DNA of 64,000 nt from JAMXLO01 sp963850535 (lineage in GTDB: Bacteria; Pseudomonadota; Alphaproteobacteria; Acetobacterales; Acetobacteraceae): the NCBI GenBank assembly GCA_963850535.1, contig CAWKMC010000039.1, positions 1-64,000 on the forward strand, written 5' to 3'. The translations under genes were made by a program, and so were the position numbers. Under the pieces are notes generated by a model. The model did no database searches. It worked only from the letters and a program-made list of their open reading frames with translations, and had not been told where the DNA came from. Of this stretch, positions 37,729 through 47,413 are shown piece by piece; positions within the stretch are counted from its first letter, which is position 1; every line of letters starts with the position of its first letter.

Positions 37729-40083
37729 ATGGACGACTTCTCCACCGCCACAATGAAGTTCGGCATCGGCCAGCCAATCCGGCGACTGGAGGACGTTCGA
37801 CTTCTCACCGGCAAGGGACGTTACCAGGACGATCAGACGCTGCACCGGCAGACGTGGTGCGTGTTCGTGCGTTCGCCCCATGCGCACGCGCAGATCCGTT
37901 CGATTGATACTGACGCGGCATCGCGCGCCGCCGGCGTGGTGGCGGTGCTCACCGGCACCGATTACGCGAACGACGGCATTGCCATGCCGAAAGCGGCGAT
38001 GCCGCGCAAGAAGCGCGACGGCTCGCCGATGTTCGCGCCACAGCGCCCGGCGCTCGTAGTGGACCGTGCTCGCTATGTCGGCGATCCCGTTGCAATGGTG
38101 ATTGCCGAGACTCTAGAGCAGGCGAAGGACGCAGCGGAGCTGATCGCTGTCGACTACGAACCGTTACCCTCAGTCACGTCAGTGGCCGCGGCGGCGGAGG
38201 CGCATGCGCCGCGCATCTGGGACGAGAACGCCGACAACATCTCGCACACCACGGAGCGCGGCAATCGTCAGGCCACCGAAGCGGCGTTCGCGCAGGCAGC
38301 GCATATCGTAAAGCGCCGCTACGTCGTCACCCGCGTGCACGCGCAGTACATGGAGCCGCGTGGCGCGATCGGCACCTATGATCCGGCGGAAGACCGCTAC
38401 ACGCTGTATGCCGATGTGAACTACCCGCACCGTGTGCGCAACATGCTGGCCAACATGGTGTTCAAGGTGCCGGAAAGCAGCGTGCGCGTGGTGTGCCATG
38501 ACGTGGGCGGCGGTTTCGGCGCGAAGGGCTGGCAGTATGTCGAGCACCGGCTGACGCTGTGGGCAGCGCGCAAGATCGGCCGACCGGTAAAATGGCGCTG
38601 CGAACGCTCCGAAGTGCTGATGGCAGACGAGCATGGGCGCGACAATGTCGGCACGATCGAACTGGCATTCGATGCGAACGCCAAGATCATCGGCCTGCGA
38701 CTGCACATGCTCGCCAGCATCGGTGCGTATATCGCGTCCGACCGCCAGCTGCTGACGCCATTCGGTCAGATCGGCACCGTTGTCGGCGTCTACGATATTC
38801 CCGCCGCCTATGTGACGATCGACGCCGTGCTGTCGAACACCAGTCCGACCGCGCCCTATCGTGGCGCCGGCCGTCCGGAGGCGAGCTATCTGATCGAGCG
38901 CGCGATGGAAGCGGCGGCGCGCGAACTGAACATCGACCCGATCGAATTGCGCCGGCGCAACGTGATCCCACAGGCCAAGATGCCGTACAAGACGGCACTC
39001 GGTCCCGTTCTACGATTGCGGCCAGTTCGCACGAAACATGGAACTGGCGCTGGAAGCGTCCGACCATGCCGGCTTTGCCGCGCGCTGCGAAGCGTCGCGT
39101 GCACGAGGCAAATTACGCGGCTTCGGCTTCGCCAATGCGATCGAGCAGGCGGCTGGGCCGACCCCCGAATATGCCGAAATCCGTTTCCAGCCCAGTGGCA
39201 GCGCGATCCTGCTGATGGGCACCAAGACGCACGGCCAAGGGCACGAGACCGTGTTCAAGCAGATCCTCTGCGACCGGCTTGGTATCGATCCGCACGAGGT
39301 CAAATTCATCGACGGCGATACCGATCGCGTGGCGTTCGGCATGGGATCGAACGGCTCGCGCTCGATGGTGGTGGGCGGAGGTGCGCTGACGCTCGCGGCG
39401 CAGAAGGTGATCGACAAAGGGAAGAAACTCGCTTCGCACCTCCTGGAAGCGGCAGAGGCGGACATCGAGTTTGCCGATGGTAAATTCACTGTCGCGGGAA
39501 CCGATCGTGGCATGGCGCTTGAAGGATGTGGCGCGGGCCGCATTCCAACCGGCGCGGCTGCCCGAAGGGCATGGAGCCCGGCTTCTACGAGCACGCGACC
39601 TATGCGCCAACGCTCAACACGTTCCCGAATGGTTGCCACGTCTGCGAGCTGGAAATCGACCCCGAGACCGGAGTGGTCGATCTGCAATCCTATCTGGTCA
39701 TCGATGACGTCGGCACGGTGATCAATCCACTCACCCTGGCAGGACAGATCCATGGCGGCGTGGCGCAGGGCGTGGGTCAGATTTTGATGGAGCAGGTGGT
39801 CTACGAACCCGACTCCGGCCAGTTGCTGACGGCAAGCTTCATGGATTACTGCATGCCGCGCGCCGACGATCTGTGCAGCATGCGGATCGTCTCGAACCCG
39901 GTGCCGACAGAAGGCAACCCCCTTGGTGCCAAGGGTGCAGGCGAAGCCGGATGCGTCGGCGCAATGCCGGCGGTGATGAACGCTGTCATGCATGCGCTGC
40001 AATCGGTCGGAGTGCGCGAGCTGGATATGCCCGCCACCAGCGATCGCATCTGGCGCGCCATCCGCGACGCAAGGCAGCGCTAG
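37729..40083 (+). pseudogene. xanthine dehydrogenase family molybdopterin-binding (large) subunit, three frameshifts
   Basis: About 783 residues reconstructed, the normal length of a CoxL/XdhB-type molybdenum hydroxylase subunit. FGIGQPIRRLEDVRLLTG opens it; VGGGFGAKG, APYRGAGRPEASYL, KTHGQGHETVFKQIL and the active-site Glu motif GAKGAGEAGCVGA are all present. Extra bases near 39005, 39521 and 39561 break it into four frames. Such subunits hydroxylate N-heterocycles, aldehydes or aromatics using water. No [2Fe-2S] or FAD subunit gene is adjacent, which is unusual. The next gene starts right after the stop. Confidence 0.82.
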
Positions 40084-41556
40084 ATGGAACTACGAACCGG
40101 CGGCGACTATCACAAGGCACTGCACGACGGGCGCAAAGTTTGGGTGGTCGGCCATGGCGCGGTGGAGGATGTCACCGCGCATCCCGCCACACGCGCCATG
40201 GTGGACGAGTATGTCGCCTGGTACGACCGACACTTCGACCCCACTTGGCGCGACGTAGTGCTGAATTGTGATGGCAAGCCCTGGGGCTACGTGCTGCCGA
40301 AAGGCGTGGACGACCTTATCGGCATGGGCCGCTGCTTTTCCGCCACTACGTTCCTCAGTGCAGGCAACATCACCCATACGCCAGCCTATGGTGCGCTGAT
40401 CGCGCTCGGCATCCTGGGCGCGGTGCAGCACTACAATGCCTCGGCGGAGCAGATCGCCAACGCCAAGGCTTATCGCGATCACATCGCGCGCACTGGCAGA
40501 TTCCTGACTTTTGCCGGTGGTTCGGCACCCATCGGATATCGCATGCGCCCCGACCCGGCCGAACGCACGGCACTGCGTATTGTGCGTGAAACGGACGCCG
40601 GCGTGGTGGTGCGCGGTAAGATCAGCATGCACACCAGTCCAGCCTACGCCGAGGACGTCTATATCGGCGGGTTGTGCGGCGCCGAATACCAGCAGCAGCG
40701 CGCAACCTTCGTCGTCCCGGTGAATGCGCCGGGCGTTACCATTATCTGCCGGCGCACTTCCGTCCACGATCCCAACCCGTTCGCCTCGCCGCTCAGCAGC
40801 CGCTACGATGAGCTTGACGGACAGATGTGGCTCGAAGACGTGCACATTCCCTGGGAGCGCATGTTCCTGGTTGACCAGTCGCCGGAACTCATCGCGCGTT
40901 GGCTGTTCTGGCATCAGCTCTATTGTTGGCTGTCGAAGGCCGAGGTCACGCTCGGTCTGGCCTTGGCGCTGACCCATGCGATGGGGCTGATGAAGGACGT
41001 GACGACCAACGAATACCTGCTCGACCTGATCACCGATGTGCAGACGGTGCGAAGCTGCCAGGTCGCGGCGGAGCGGGATCCGCAGTTCACGCAGGCGGGC
41101 TATTGCTTTCCTAATCTGTGCCATCTCGCCGCCGGCAGCATCGCAATGCTGAAGGCACGCCCGCGCATGAGCGAGATGCTGCGCATCGTGCCCGGTTCGT
41201 CGCTGGTCGTGGCGCCAACCGATCGCGACCTGGCCGCGCCCGAGATGGCGGCAGGCTTCGAGGAAACCTTCGGCGGCGGTGGCTATACCGCCTTGCAGCG
41301 GTCGGCTTTGTTGCAGATGGCATGGGACCACGTCTCCTCGGCGCTGGAGGCGCGCGAGTCGGCGTTCGAATTGCATGCGAACGGCGGCATCCCTCGGTGG
41401 CGCGAACGGCTGCGCACTGGCTTCGAACGCTATAACGAACTGGCCAATGGTGTGCTGCGCCAACTGAGCGTGCCGATGCCGGATATCGATATGACCAGTA
41501 TCCGCGCCGCAGCGATGACAGCGCGCAGGGTGGTAGATTTGGGAGGCAAGCAATGA
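40084..41556 (+). CDS. 4-hydroxyphenylacetate 3-monooxygenase (HpaB)-like flavin hydroxylase
   Basis: A 490-residue member of the HpaB/4-hydroxybutyryl-CoA-dehydratase fold family of FADH2-dependent phenol hydroxylases. MELRTGGDYHKALHDGRKVWV and AGNITHTPAYGALIALG at the N-terminal domain, then RMRPDPAERTALRIVRETDAG and DVHIPWERMFLVD, are family features; FGGGGYTALQRSA lies near the C-terminal tetramer interface. The ATG immediately follows the stop of the molybdenum hydroxylase and its 3' end overlaps the next gene by ATGA. No flavin reductase (HpaC) gene is adjacent. It probably ortho-hydroxylates the product of the preceding step. Confidence 0.88.
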   Translation: MELRTGGDYHKALHDGRKVWVVGHGAVEDVTAHPATRAMVDEYVAWYDRHFDPTWRDVVLNCDGKPWGYVLPKGVDDLIGMGRCFSATTFLSAGNITHTPAYGALIALGILGAVQHYNASAEQIANAKAYRDHIARTGRFLTFAGGSAPIGYRMRPDPAERTALRIVRETDAGVVVRGKISMHTSPAYAEDVYIGGLCGAEYQQQRATFVVPVNAPGVTIICRRTSVHDPNPFASPLSSRYDELDGQMWLEDVHIPWERMFLVDQSPELIARWLFWHQLYCWLSKAEVTLGLALALTHAMGLMKDVTTNEYLLDLITDVQTVRSCQVAAERDPQFTQAGYCFPNLCHLAAGSIAMLKARPRMSEMLRIVPGSSLVVAPTDRDLAAPEMAAGFEETFGGGGYTALQRSALLQMAWDHVSSALEARESAFELHANGGIPRWRERLRTGFERYNELANGVLRQLSVPMPDIDMTSIRAAAMTARRVVDLGGKQ

Positions 41557-42275
41557 GCGAACTATCGCCAAAGACCAAGGAAGCGTTGCTGCGCGTCGGG
41601 ACTTCGACGCTGACCGGCGTGCTCAATCGCCGTGGCCTGCGCAGCATGTTCCTGCACGACGTCTGGCCGATCCGCCACGACATTCCGCGTATGGTCGGTA
41701 TCGCCTTTACCATGCGGTTCATTCCCTCGCGCGAAGACAAGGACGGCCCCAATGCACGCGGTCCGCGCGGTCAGATCCAAAGCCAGGCGATGGAGACCTG
41801 CCCGCCAGGCCACGTGCTCGTGGTCGATTCACGTGGCGATGCACGCGCTGCTTCTGCAGGCGATCTCTATGTCGGGCGTCTAAAGGCGCGCGGCTGCGCC
41901 GGTATCGTGACCGACGGCGGGCTGCGCGACACCGACGGCATCTTCAAGACCGGCCTCCCTGCCTATCACCGGCGCCCATCATCGCCGCCCAGCCCGATCG
42001 CGCACCATCCATGCGATCTCAACCTTCCGATCGCCTGTGGGGGTGTCGCGGTTTATCCGGGCGACATCCTCGTCGGCGATTGCGACGGTGTGGTGGTGAT
42101 TCCGCTCGACATCGTCGATGAAGTCGCAGCGGAAGCGCTGGCGACTACGGAATACGAAGAGTTCGCCGAAGCCGAAGTTGCGCGTGGCCGCGCATTGCCG
42201 GGCTTGTTCCCGGTCGCGGGCGAGGAAGCGAAGCGCGACTTTGAGGCATGGAAGGCGCGGGCAGGCAAACATTAG
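41553..42275 (+). CDS. RraA-like / HMG-aldolase-family protein
   Basis: A 240-residue RraA-fold protein, a family containing 4-hydroxy-4-methyl-2-oxoglutarate aldolases as well as RNase E regulators. GTSTLTGVLNRRGLRS opens the fold, GDLYVGRLKARGCAGIVTDGGLRD holds the metal/substrate motif (G-x-R and the D-G-G-x-R-D element of the aldolases), and GGVAVYPGDILVGDCDGVVVIP closes the domain. In a catabolic run the aldolase role, cleaving a hydroxy-oxo acid into pyruvate and a second product, is more likely than RNase regulation. It overlaps the upstream gene by ATGA and ends the run. Confidence 0.85.
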   Translation: MSELSPKTKEALLRVGTSTLTGVLNRRGLRSMFLHDVWPIRHDIPRMVGIAFTMRFIPSREDKDGPNARGPRGQIQSQAMETCPPGHVLVVDSRGDARAASAGDLYVGRLKARGCAGIVTDGGLRDTDGIFKTGLPAYHRRPSSPPSPIAHHPCDLNLPIACGGVAVYPGDILVGDCDGVVVIPLDIVDEVAAEALATTEYEEFAEAEVARGRALPGLFPVAGEEAKRDFEAWKARAGKH

Positions 42276-42296
42276 CGTCGGAGGGGCCGCATCGCG

Positions 42297-42318
42297 CGGG
42301 AGCCGAAGCGGCCTCCCG
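42297..42318 (+). terminator. hairpin after the catabolic gene run
   Basis: CGGGAG (42297-42302) pairs with CTCCCG (42313-42318) and inside it CCG pairs with CGG around an AAG loop with one bulged base, 22 bases after the stop of the RraA-like gene. It is GC-rich without a clear T-run. The rest of the 245-bp gap (to 42520) shows no gene that I can support. Confidence 0.45.
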
Positions 42319-42520
42319 GCTTCACCGGCATCAAAGTGCGGTTCGAGCATCGGACAGCACGGTATCCCGACATTCGGGAGAATTGGACGCAGGCCTCACC
42401 CAATGCGGCGCGCCGCTCGATTGACCGAGAGCTGTCAGCCTGCTTCCGGCACTCGTACCCGTCATGCCGACCAACGAAAAGACCCACCCTTGCGGGCCGA
42501 TATCGGCGGCTGTCTGCCTA

Positions 42521-43657
42521 TCAGCCGCGCGCCGCGGTGAGTTCCGGAGCCGGCGCAACTAACATGGCGTCGGGAGCGATGCGCCGTCCATCGCGACCGA
42601 ACAGAAAGAGACAGTCTCGGGTCAGGGTCAGGCCGACCCTGTCGCCCGCGCCCATCTGGGCCATCGACAGGCCTTCGGTGATTACAACGAACGGGCGCTC
42701 CGATCCGATATCGAAGTAGAGCAGCGTATCCTTACCCAGCGGCTCGACGAGACGGACGGGAAGCTCGACATCGGGGCTCCCACCGGCACGCGCCACACGA
42801 ACGTGCTCGGGCCTGATGCCGAGCGTAATGGGACCCGGCGCCAGCGTTTGCGCCAACCCATCCGGCAGCTCAATGGAAAAATGCGTCGAGCGGTAATGCG
42901 GCGTTCCGCCCGTACGAACGACCTCGCCGGCGAGCAGGTTCATCGACGGCGAGCCAAAAAAATCAGCAACGAAATCGGTTACTGGATCAGAATATATCTC
43001 CATCGGCGAGCCGATCTGCTCGATGTCGCCGTCGCGCATGACGACGATGCGGTCGGCCAGGGTCATCGCCTCTTCCTGGTCGTGGGTCACGAAGATGAAG
43101 GTTTTCTTCAGCTCTTCGTGCAGCCGGTCGCATTCGGCGCGCAGCTCGCGGCGCAGCTTGGCGTCGAGGCTCGACAGCGGCTCGTCGAGCAAAAAGGTCG
43201 ACGGGTTCGTCACCAGGGTGCGAGCCAATGCGACGCGCTGCGATTCCCCACCCGAGCAGGCGCCCGGATATTTGTCGAGAAGACCGGTCAGCCGCACCAT
43301 CTTGGCGACCTCGCGCACCCGTCGTGCCCGCTCGTCGCGCGGCACCTTCTTCATGCGCAGCCCAAACTCGATATTCTGCGCCACCGTCTTGTGCGGGAAC
43401 AGTGCGTGAGTTTGGAACACCATGCCAAGCCCGCGGTCGCGCGGCTCGAGATCGTTGACGACCTTCCCGCCGATGCGGATTTCGCCCTGATCGGGCTCCT
43501 CGAACCCGGCGATCAGGCGCAATGTCGTCGTCTTGCCGCAGCCCGACGGCCCGACGAACACGATAAACTCGCCGTCCTCGATAATGCAACTTAGATCGCG
43601 CACCGCGACGATGTGTCCATAGGTCTTCTTCAGGTTGACCAGCTCGATCCGCGCCAC
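42521..43657 (-). CDS. sugar-type ABC transporter ATP-binding protein (UgpC/MalK-like)
   Basis: A 378-residue ATPase with Walker A GPSGCGKTTT, Q-loop VFQTHALFP, signature ACSGGESQRVALAR, Walker B TFLLDEPLSSLD and H-loop FVTHDQ, followed by a C-terminal OB-type (TOBE) regulatory domain (about residues 240-378; ITLGIRPEHVRVA). The signature reads CSGGE where LSGGQ is usual. It starts with GTG at 43657 behind GGAGGTA, two bases after the permease stop. It energises import by the two permeases upstream. The start inside a longer open frame was chosen from the ribosome-binding site and family start (ARIELVNLKKTYG). Confidence 0.92.
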   Translation of the reverse strand: MARIELVNLKKTYGHIVAVRDLSCIIEDGEFIVFVGPSGCGKTTTLRLIAGFEEPDQGEIRIGGKVVNDLEPRDRGLGMVFQTHALFPHKTVAQNIEFGLRMKKVPRDERARRVREVAKMVRLTGLLDKYPGACSGGESQRVALARTLVTNPSTFLLDEPLSSLDAKLRRELRAECDRLHEELKKTFIFVTHDQEEAMTLADRIVVMRDGDIEQIGSPMEIYSDPVTDFVADFFGSPSMNLLAGEVVRTGGTPHYRSTHFSIELPDGLAQTLAPGPITLGIRPEHVRVARAGGSPDVELPVRLVEPLGKDTLLYFDIGSERPFVVITEGLSMAQMGAGDRVGLTLTRDCLFLFGRDGRRIAPDAMLVAPAPELTAARG

Positions 43658-43659
43658 GC

Positions 43660-44538
43660 CTACCTCCGCACCATGCCGAAACTGAAGCCACGCGCGAGAT
43701 GCTTGCGGATCAGCAGGCCAACGATCATCAGCGGGACGGTAATGCCGACCGACAGCGCCGCCTGGCGGCCGAACAGCCGGCCTTCGGTCGAGCCCTCGAA
43801 CTTCGACAACTCGACCGGCAACGTGACCACGTCGGTCTTCGAAAGTATCAGCGCCAGCAGGTACTCGCTCCAGTTGAGAATCAGGATGAACATGAAGGTG
43901 GCCACCAGCCCCGAGCGGATCAGCGGCAGCACCACCTCGAATATGGTGCGCCACCGCGAGGCGCCCAGGATCTCAGCGGCCTGCTCGACTTCGCGCGGCA
44001 CCTCATCGATGAAACTCTTTGTCATCCACACGGCGTAGGGCAGGCTGCTGAGAAAATACAGGATGCCGAGGCCGACCATCGAGTTGAGCAAGCCAACATA
44101 GGAATAATACAGCGACAGCGGCGCCACGATAACGATCGGTGGCACCATCCGCAGCATCAGCAGCTGAAACATGCGCGTTTCGGACAGAAGCCGATAACGC
44201 GAAACGGCGTAGGCGATGATCGCCCCGTAGAGCACGGCAAGGGCCGTCGCACCGAATGCCAGCACCAGACTGTTGCGCAGCGCCAAAAACGGCGTCTGCA
44301 TCGACACGGAGTACTGCGCGCCGGCGGCGACGTCGCTCGTACCCAGCCACACGTCGCGGTAGTTCTCCAGGGTCGGCGGTGATGGAACCCATACCGGCGG
44401 CCATGAGAACCACTGGTCTCCCGGCTTGAACGAGGTGGTTATCATCCAATAGAGCGGAAACGCCACCATCAACGCCCAGAGCGTCAGGATGGCGTAGCGC
44501 GTCGCCGCAGCGGCATGGCGCTTTTGTGTTTTGGTCAT
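43660..44538 (-). CDS. carbohydrate-type ABC transporter permease (MalG-like)
   Basis: A 292-residue permease with six transmembrane helices. The cytoplasmic EAA loop EVEQAAEILGASRWRTIFEVV (about residues 189-209) contacts the ATPase, and VAFPLYWMITTSFKPGDQW near the N-terminus is typical of the MalG/UgpE side. It overlaps the upstream permease gene by ATGA and is followed two bases later by the ATPase gene. Confidence 0.92.
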   Translation of the reverse strand: MTKTQKRHAAAATRYAILTLWALMVAFPLYWMITTSFKPGDQWFSWPPVWVPSPPTLENYRDVWLGTSDVAAGAQYSVSMQTPFLALRNSLVLAFGATALAVLYGAIIAYAVSRYRLLSETRMFQLLMLRMVPPIVIVAPLSLYYSYVGLLNSMVGLGILYFLSSLPYAVWMTKSFIDEVPREVEQAAEILGASRWRTIFEVVLPLIRSGLVATFMFILILNWSEYLLALILSKTDVVTLPVELSKFEGSTEGRLFGRQAALSVGITVPLMIVGLLIRKHLARGFSFGMVRR

Positions 44539-45521
44539 GCGGCGCCCGTTTCGCGCGGCTTTGCGTACATCGAGTCGAACGATCGCTTTTCCTTCCGCAA
44601 CAGCCGGATTCCCGCCAGCACAATGATCACCATCATCATCATCGTGACGTAGGACTGCGCCGCCCCCAGCGAGACGTTAAAGTCCTGCCAGGTCGTGATG
44701 TAGATATAGATGCCCGAAGTCTCGGTCGCGGTGCCTGGGCCGCCTTGCAGCAATGCCCAAATGATCGGGAAGGCGCCCATCGCATCGAGAAAGCGCAGTA
44801 CCAAGGCCAGCAGGATCACCGGGCGAAGTAGCGGAAGCTGCACTTCCCAGAAGATGCGCCAAGAGGAGGCGCCGAGGATCTGCGCCGCTTCCACCGGCTC
44901 CTTAGGCAGCGAGGAAAGGCCAGCAAGCATGATGATGAACGAGAAGGGAGTCCAGTTCCAAATGTCGAGCAACGTCACGGTCGGCAGTGCGATAGCGGGG
45001 TCGGACAACCACAACACGCGAATCTCATGCCCGGTCAGCATCGACAGGATATCGTTGAGCGGGCCGTTGCGGTCCAACAGCATCTGTGCCGTGTAGGCGA
45101 TCACGACCGGCACGGTCAGCATCGGCAGGATGAAAAGCGCATAATAGATCGCCTGCCCGCGGAACGGACGGTAAATCAGATAGGCAAGCAGAAACCCGCA
45201 GACAAAGCAGCCGATCGTCGAGCCGCCAGCGAAAACCAGCGAGCGCAGCAACGCCCAACCGAAGCGGGGGTCGGTGAACACGCTGGTGAAAATATCGAGA
45301 CCGACGAAATCAGCGTTCCACCACGAACTCAGATAAACTGTCCATTGGTGGAACGAAAAGTAGAGTTGCAGCAGCAAAACCGGCGTCAGCAGACTGAACA
45401 GCATCAGCATCAGCGGCGCCAGGATCAGCCACTTGAACCGCCGCACCGCGTGGCTGCGGGAGACATCCCGCCGGACCGGCGCCGCATCGGCTGGGATGGC
45501 GCCCGCCACAGCCACTGTCAT
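44535..45521 (-). CDS. carbohydrate-type ABC transporter permease (MalF/UgpA-like)
   Basis: A 328-residue permease: a cytoplasmic N-terminus of about 30 residues, a first helix LILAPLMLMLFSLLTPVLLL, and five further helices with the EAA loop EPVEAAQILGASSWRIFWEV near residues 215-235. GGAG precedes the ATG. Gene order, binding protein - permease - permease - ATPase, is that of the polyol/sugar importers. 58 bp separate it from the binding-protein gene. Confidence 0.92.
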   Translation of the reverse strand: MTVAVAGAIPADAAPVRRDVSRSHAVRRFKWLILAPLMLMLFSLLTPVLLLQLYFSFHQWTVYLSSWWNADFVGLDIFTSVFTDPRFGWALLRSLVFAGGSTIGCFVCGFLLAYLIYRPFRGQAIYYALFILPMLTVPVVIAYTAQMLLDRNGPLNDILSMLTGHEIRVLWLSDPAIALPTVTLLDIWNWTPFSFIIMLAGLSSLPKEPVEAAQILGASSWRIFWEVQLPLLRPVILLALVLRFLDAMGAFPIIWALLQGGPGTATETSGIYIYITTWQDFNVSLGAAQSYVTMMMMVIIVLAGIRLLRKEKRSFDSMYAKPRETGAA

Positions 45522-45579
45522 TACTCCGATCCTCCTGCCCTTGATCCCGGCACGGCGGCTCGCACCGGAGCTTTGGCCG

Positions 45580-47021
45580 TCAAGCTGGCTTGGTGGCCGT
45601 CGGCATGATGGCCGCGTAGGTCTTATAGTCCTGCTTCAGCTTGGCGGTGCCGATCCGCTTAACGACCTTGGCAAAATCCTCGTCGATGTTCGTCAACACC
45701 TCCGCCGCCTTGAGTTGGCCGACGTAACCCTGGCCCAAATTCTTATCAAGCACATCGACGAATTCCTGGTTGCCCGTGAGATAGATGTTGGGACACGCAA
45801 CCTCGAGGTTCGCCTTGATCGCCTTGACCCCTCCCGGGCTGTAGGCTTGCGCGACGCGGGGGTCGGTCATCTCGGGTCTCGTCCAAGCGTCATGAAAAGT
45901 ATTGACCCGGTCCGTGACCATCTGCGAGCTCGCCTTCTCGGTGCCGAGCCAGCACGCCATGTAGGCGGCTGCCGCCTTGCGCGGGCTGTTGCGGTTGACG
46001 ACCAGCACCACGACCGGCATCCCCGCGGCGCGCCACAATGGCTTGCCATTGGCCTCGCCGCCCGGCACGAGGCCGTAAAGCCATTTGCCTGCCGTCTTCG
46101 ATTTTTCGGGGTTTTCGCAGAGTTTGATCAGGCCGCCCCAGGTACCTGGCAGGCAGCTACCTCGCCGGCGGCGATGTGCGGGATCATCTGCGAGGTGCCC
46201 CAGCTCGGCGAATCCGGAAAGGCCACCTCCTTGTCGCGCAGATAGATATCAATAGCCTGCTTGCCGGCGTCCGTATTGACGGTCGGCTTCATGTCGGGAT
46301 CGAAGGGGAAACCACCGAAACTGTACAGATACATCAGAAACCAGACATATCCGAAGCCGCGGGAGCGCAGATTGCCGGAGCCGAAGATCCCTTTGTCGGG
46401 ATTGTGGAAGAACTTCATCAGACGGAACTCTTCGTCCCAGTTCTGCGGCCAGGCCAGCGGCTTGCTGAACTTGTCCTCGAATTTCTTCTTGTTGTCGGCA
46501 TCCTCCATCAGGTCCTTGCGGATCTGCTGAACAAAGATGTTGCCGTCGGTAATGATACCGTAAGTCTTGCCGTCATAGGTCGGCAGTTTGCCGTAATCGC
46601 CGACCGCGTTCATTTTGTAGTTGGCTTTCTGCATGTATTCGTCGAGCGGCTCGAGATAGCCGGCCGACACCAGCGACGGGATCATCTCCGAGCCAAGGTG
46701 GATCAGGTCGAAATCACCCGAGCGTGTTAGTGCTTCCGCCATAGCGGCCTGCGGGATGGTGGGGGTCGAAATGTCCTTGATGCTGGTGATACCGATACCA
46801 GTGGCCTTCTGGAACTCCTCCATTGGAGGCTTCATTGGCACGAAATAATTCGACCACATGATCGCCTTGAGATCGGTCTTGCCGATGCCTTTAGCGGCCG
46901 CGACGATGGCATCCCCTTCGTCCGCAGCGAGCGCTGCACGCCCCAACGCCGTCGCCCCCAGAGCCGCTAGCCCTAGGCCGCCTTCCATCACGCGACGCCG
47001 TAGCATCGGTTGGCGAATCAT
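45580..47021 (-). pseudogene. ABC transporter substrate-binding protein, one frameshift
   Basis: About 480 residues reconstructed. A twin-arginine-like or Sec signal (MLRRRVMEGGLGLAALGATALGRAALA) precedes IMWSNYFVPMKPPMEEFQKATGI, typical of family 1 (sugar/polyamine-like) binding proteins. Near 46142 the frame is lost after GEVAACQV; one missing base (or two extra) joins it to WGGLIKLCENPEKSK and then GLVPGGEANGKPLWRAAG. GGGAGGACGAT precedes the ATG at 47021. It would deliver the substrate to the two permeases downstream; the ligand is unknown. Confidence 0.82.
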
Positions 47022-47413
47022 ATCGTCCTCCCTGTTGCGGCCGATTGGCCGGCCGGTACGATCACCGGCTGTGGCCACAGGCCTTTTTTTCAGTGCGAAA
47101 TAGTCTGTCGCGCGGCAGACACTGTCAATCTCAGGCGGCCTGCGGAAAAGGGCAGCGATGGAGTGGCCCGCGAGCACCGCCGTTCGCCGAAAGATCTCGC
47201 GGGCATCGCATTGATCGAGCAGATCCGAGCGTGCTTGCCGCTAGGCAGCCATTTGCAGAGACACGCGAGCTACTGGGCGTGCCAGCAATCGTTGCATTCC
47301 CGCCGTGTGGCCATCGGAGCTCCCGGTGATGGAATCGCCTGTAAGGCAGCGGATTTGACGCCCTGCGCCTCGTCGTTCAACGTTGCGTCACACTCACTTC
47401 GGGAGGGACATCC
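47022..47413. other. 392-bp divergent intergenic region
   Basis: Separates the ABC importer operon (minus) from the thiamine-diphosphate enzyme gene (plus) and must hold both promoters. A TTGACG hexamer at 47355-47360 is a possible -35 for the plus-strand gene, but no good -10 follows. Short open frames through the region do not resemble known proteins. I see no regulator gene here. Confidence 0.4.

Noticed and set aside
40090..41571. 493-codon open frame antisense to the HpaB-like gene
   Set aside because: The plus-strand protein is full length and recognisable, while the antisense translation has shadow composition (His, Arg, Gln-rich).
42319..42520. Short open frames between the RraA-like gene and the ABC operon
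   Set aside because: No ribosome-binding site, no family similarity and changing frames; treated as non-coding.
47045..47329. 94-codon open frame in the divergent intergenic region
   Set aside because: Composition is that of a GC-rich shadow and no start signal is present; it also covers the place where promoters must lie.
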